From a bacterium (GTDB lineage Bacteria; Planctomycetota; J058; JAJDCP01), in assembly GCA_030428695.1 (NCBI GenBank), contig JAUIEM010000520.1, forward strand, positions 1 through 5,458: 5,458 nucleotides of DNA. Reading direction: 5' to 3'. The number at the start of each line of letters is the position of its first letter. Within the stretch, counting starts at the first letter, position 1. A model generated the notes under the pieces. That model saw only the letters and a program-made list of their open reading frames with translations, searched no databases and had not been told where the DNA came from. Shown one piece after another: positions 4,341 through 5,458 of this stretch. Position numbers and translations under genes: made by a program.

Positions 4341-5458
4341 ACCTCCCCCGCTTCTCGGTGCGCAACCCGGTCGTCGTGCACCTCCTGCTGCTCGGCATCA
4401 TCGCCTTCGGCCTGGTCGCGGCGGCGCGGGTGCGGCGCGAGCTCTTGCCGGACACCAGCCCGGACGCGATCGGTGTGTACGCCTCCTACCGGGGGGCCTC
4501 GCCAGCCGAGGTCGAGAGCGCGGTCGTGCTGCCGGTCGAGGAGGCGCTGCAGGCGGTCGACGGCGTGGAGACCCTGCGCAGCAGCGCGCGGGAAGGCGGC
4601 GCCGAGCTGGTCTTGACGCTCGAGCGCGGCGCCGACCCCGACGCGGTGCTGCGCGAGGTCGACGCCGCCCTCGAGAACGTCAGCGGGCTGCCCGCCGAGG
4701 TGTTGCGGGAGGGCCTGCGCAGCACCTCGATCGAGCCCCGTCTGCCGGCGGTCGCGATCGCGGTGTCCGGCAGCGCGGGGCTCGAGCGGTTGCGCCAGGC
4801 GACCGAAGAGCTCGAGGACGCCCTGCTGCGCGACCCGCTGATCTCGACCGTGCAGGTGCTCGGCATCCCCGAACGCGAGGTCAGCATCCGCCTCGACCCG
4901 CGCCGCCTCGAGGCGCTCGACCTGCAGCCCGAGGACGTCGCCGCGGCCGTCGCCGAGAGCCACCGCGATGAGCCGGCGGGTGTCCTGCGCGGCGACGCCG
5001 GCGAGACCCTGGTGCGCAGCCTCGGGCGCCGCGAGAGCCTGCGCGAGCTCGCGGAGCTGCCGATCGTCAGCACCGCCGAGGGCGGCCTGGTGCGGCTCGG
5101 GGAGCTCGCCGCGATCGAGGTGGTGTGGGTGGAGCCGCGGGTGGTCGGGCGCTTCGACGGCGAGCCGAGCGCGCGCATCGCGGTCTTCCGCAGCGGCGAC
5201 GAGGACGTGATCGCGATCGCCCACCGGGTGCGCGAGATCGTCGCGGGCCGGCCACTCGAGACCGGGGTGCGCTACACGGTCCACAACGACCTCAGCCGCT
5301 TCGTCGACGAGCGCATCGATCTGATGACACGCAATGGACGCACGGGGCTCTTGCTCGTCTTCCTCTGCCTCGCGTTCTTCCTGTCCTTCCGGCTCAGCTT
5401 CTGGGTCGCCGTCGGCATCCCGGTCAGCTTCCTCGGCACGCTGATCGTGATGGGGCTC
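4337..5458 (+). CDS. AcrB-like RND efflux permease (N-terminal part, runs off window)
   Basis: 374 residues are visible and the frame is open at the window end; a full family member is about 1,000-1,050 residues. The N-terminus MNLPRFSVRNPVVVHLLLLG gives the usual short cytoplasmic lead and TM1 (about 12-30). The periplasmic porter domain follows, with YRGASPAEVESAVVLPVEEAL at about 51-71, a DGVETLRSSAREG strand (75-87), the LDPRRLEALDLQPEDVAAAV segment (187-206) and VRLGELAAIE at 252-261. TM2 begins at about 336, as in AcrB, and the visible part ends in TM3. The family forms inner-membrane trimers that export drugs, metals or lipophilic compounds by proton antiport with a periplasmic adaptor and an outer-membrane channel. 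No adaptor gene lies upstream. GTG 4337 is chosen because it gives the family's standard N-terminus; no good Shine-Dalgarno sequence precedes it, only CGGACGG. Confidence 0.9.
   Translation, partial: MNLPRFSVRNPVVVHLLLLGIIAFGLVAAARVRRELLPDTSPDAIGVYASYRGASPAEVESAVVLPVEEALQAVDGVETLRSSAREGGAELVLTLERGADPDAVLREVDAALENVSGLPAEVLREGLRSTSIEPRLPAVAIAVSGSAGLERLRQATEELEDALLRDPLISTVQVLGIPEREVSIRLDPRRLEALDLQPEDVAAAVAESHRDEPAGVLRGDAGETLVRSLGRRESLRELAELPIVSTAEGGLVRLGELAAIEVVWVEPRVVGRFDGEPSARIAVFRSGDEDVIAIAHRVREIVAGRPLETGVRYTVHNDLSRFVDERIDLMTRNGRTGLLLVFLCLAFFLSFRLSFWVAVGIPVSFLGTLIVMGL

Noticed and set aside
4250..5284. 344-codon - strand frame opposite the RND pump
   Set aside because: Low-complexity shadow of the + strand AcrB-like frame, which shows clear family motifs.

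Overview
This is a very GC-rich window in which all four recognisable genes lie on the + strand. The three genes whose starts are visible all use GTG, and each start is a GTGA overlap with an upstream stop. ASPIC/UnbV plus FG-GAP proteins, MMPL-type RND exporters and AcrB-type RND pumps point to a high-GC Gram-negative bacterium. Myxococcota-like or another soil or marine phylum such as Planctomycetes or Acidobacteria would fit. The phylum is inferred from gene content and composition, because the window holds no marker gene.

Bases 2-3554 look like one operon of three genes: the 3' end of a secreted FG-GAP/ASPIC-UnbV protein with a C-terminal membrane anchor, a complete 743-residue MMPL/RND exporter, and a 212-residue protein with about six membrane segments and no family I recognise. 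Both junctions are 4-base GTGA overlaps, so translation is probably coupled. A simple reading is an envelope-export unit: a calcium-binding surface protein, an RND exporter for a lipid or hydrophobic substrate, and a small membrane partner. The substrate is unknown.

Bases 3555-4336 (about 780 bases) hold no gene I recognise and are the most interesting part of the window. Composition is less GC-rich and the strong G/C third-position signal of the flanks is lost. The stretch contains an operator-like palindrome, several GC hairpins, a tandem pair of imperfect repeats of about 50 bases, two tandem mini-hairpins with a compensatory base change, and a very large imperfect hairpin at 3922-4033. 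That hairpin pairs 33 of 34 positions in two stem blocks, with a 13-base one-sided purine-rich bulge. After it come a good Shine-Dalgarno sequence with a short Arg-rich reading frame, a perfect 10-bp GC hairpin inside that frame, and a TATACT box. This could be a structured non-coding RNA, a long regulated leader for the downstream pump, or a palindromic mobile or repeat element. A weak 178-codon frame runs through the same stretch and is chained by 4-base overlaps to two tiny frames and then to the pump gene.

Bases 4337-5458 encode the first 374 residues of an AcrB-like RND efflux permease, which continues beyond the window.
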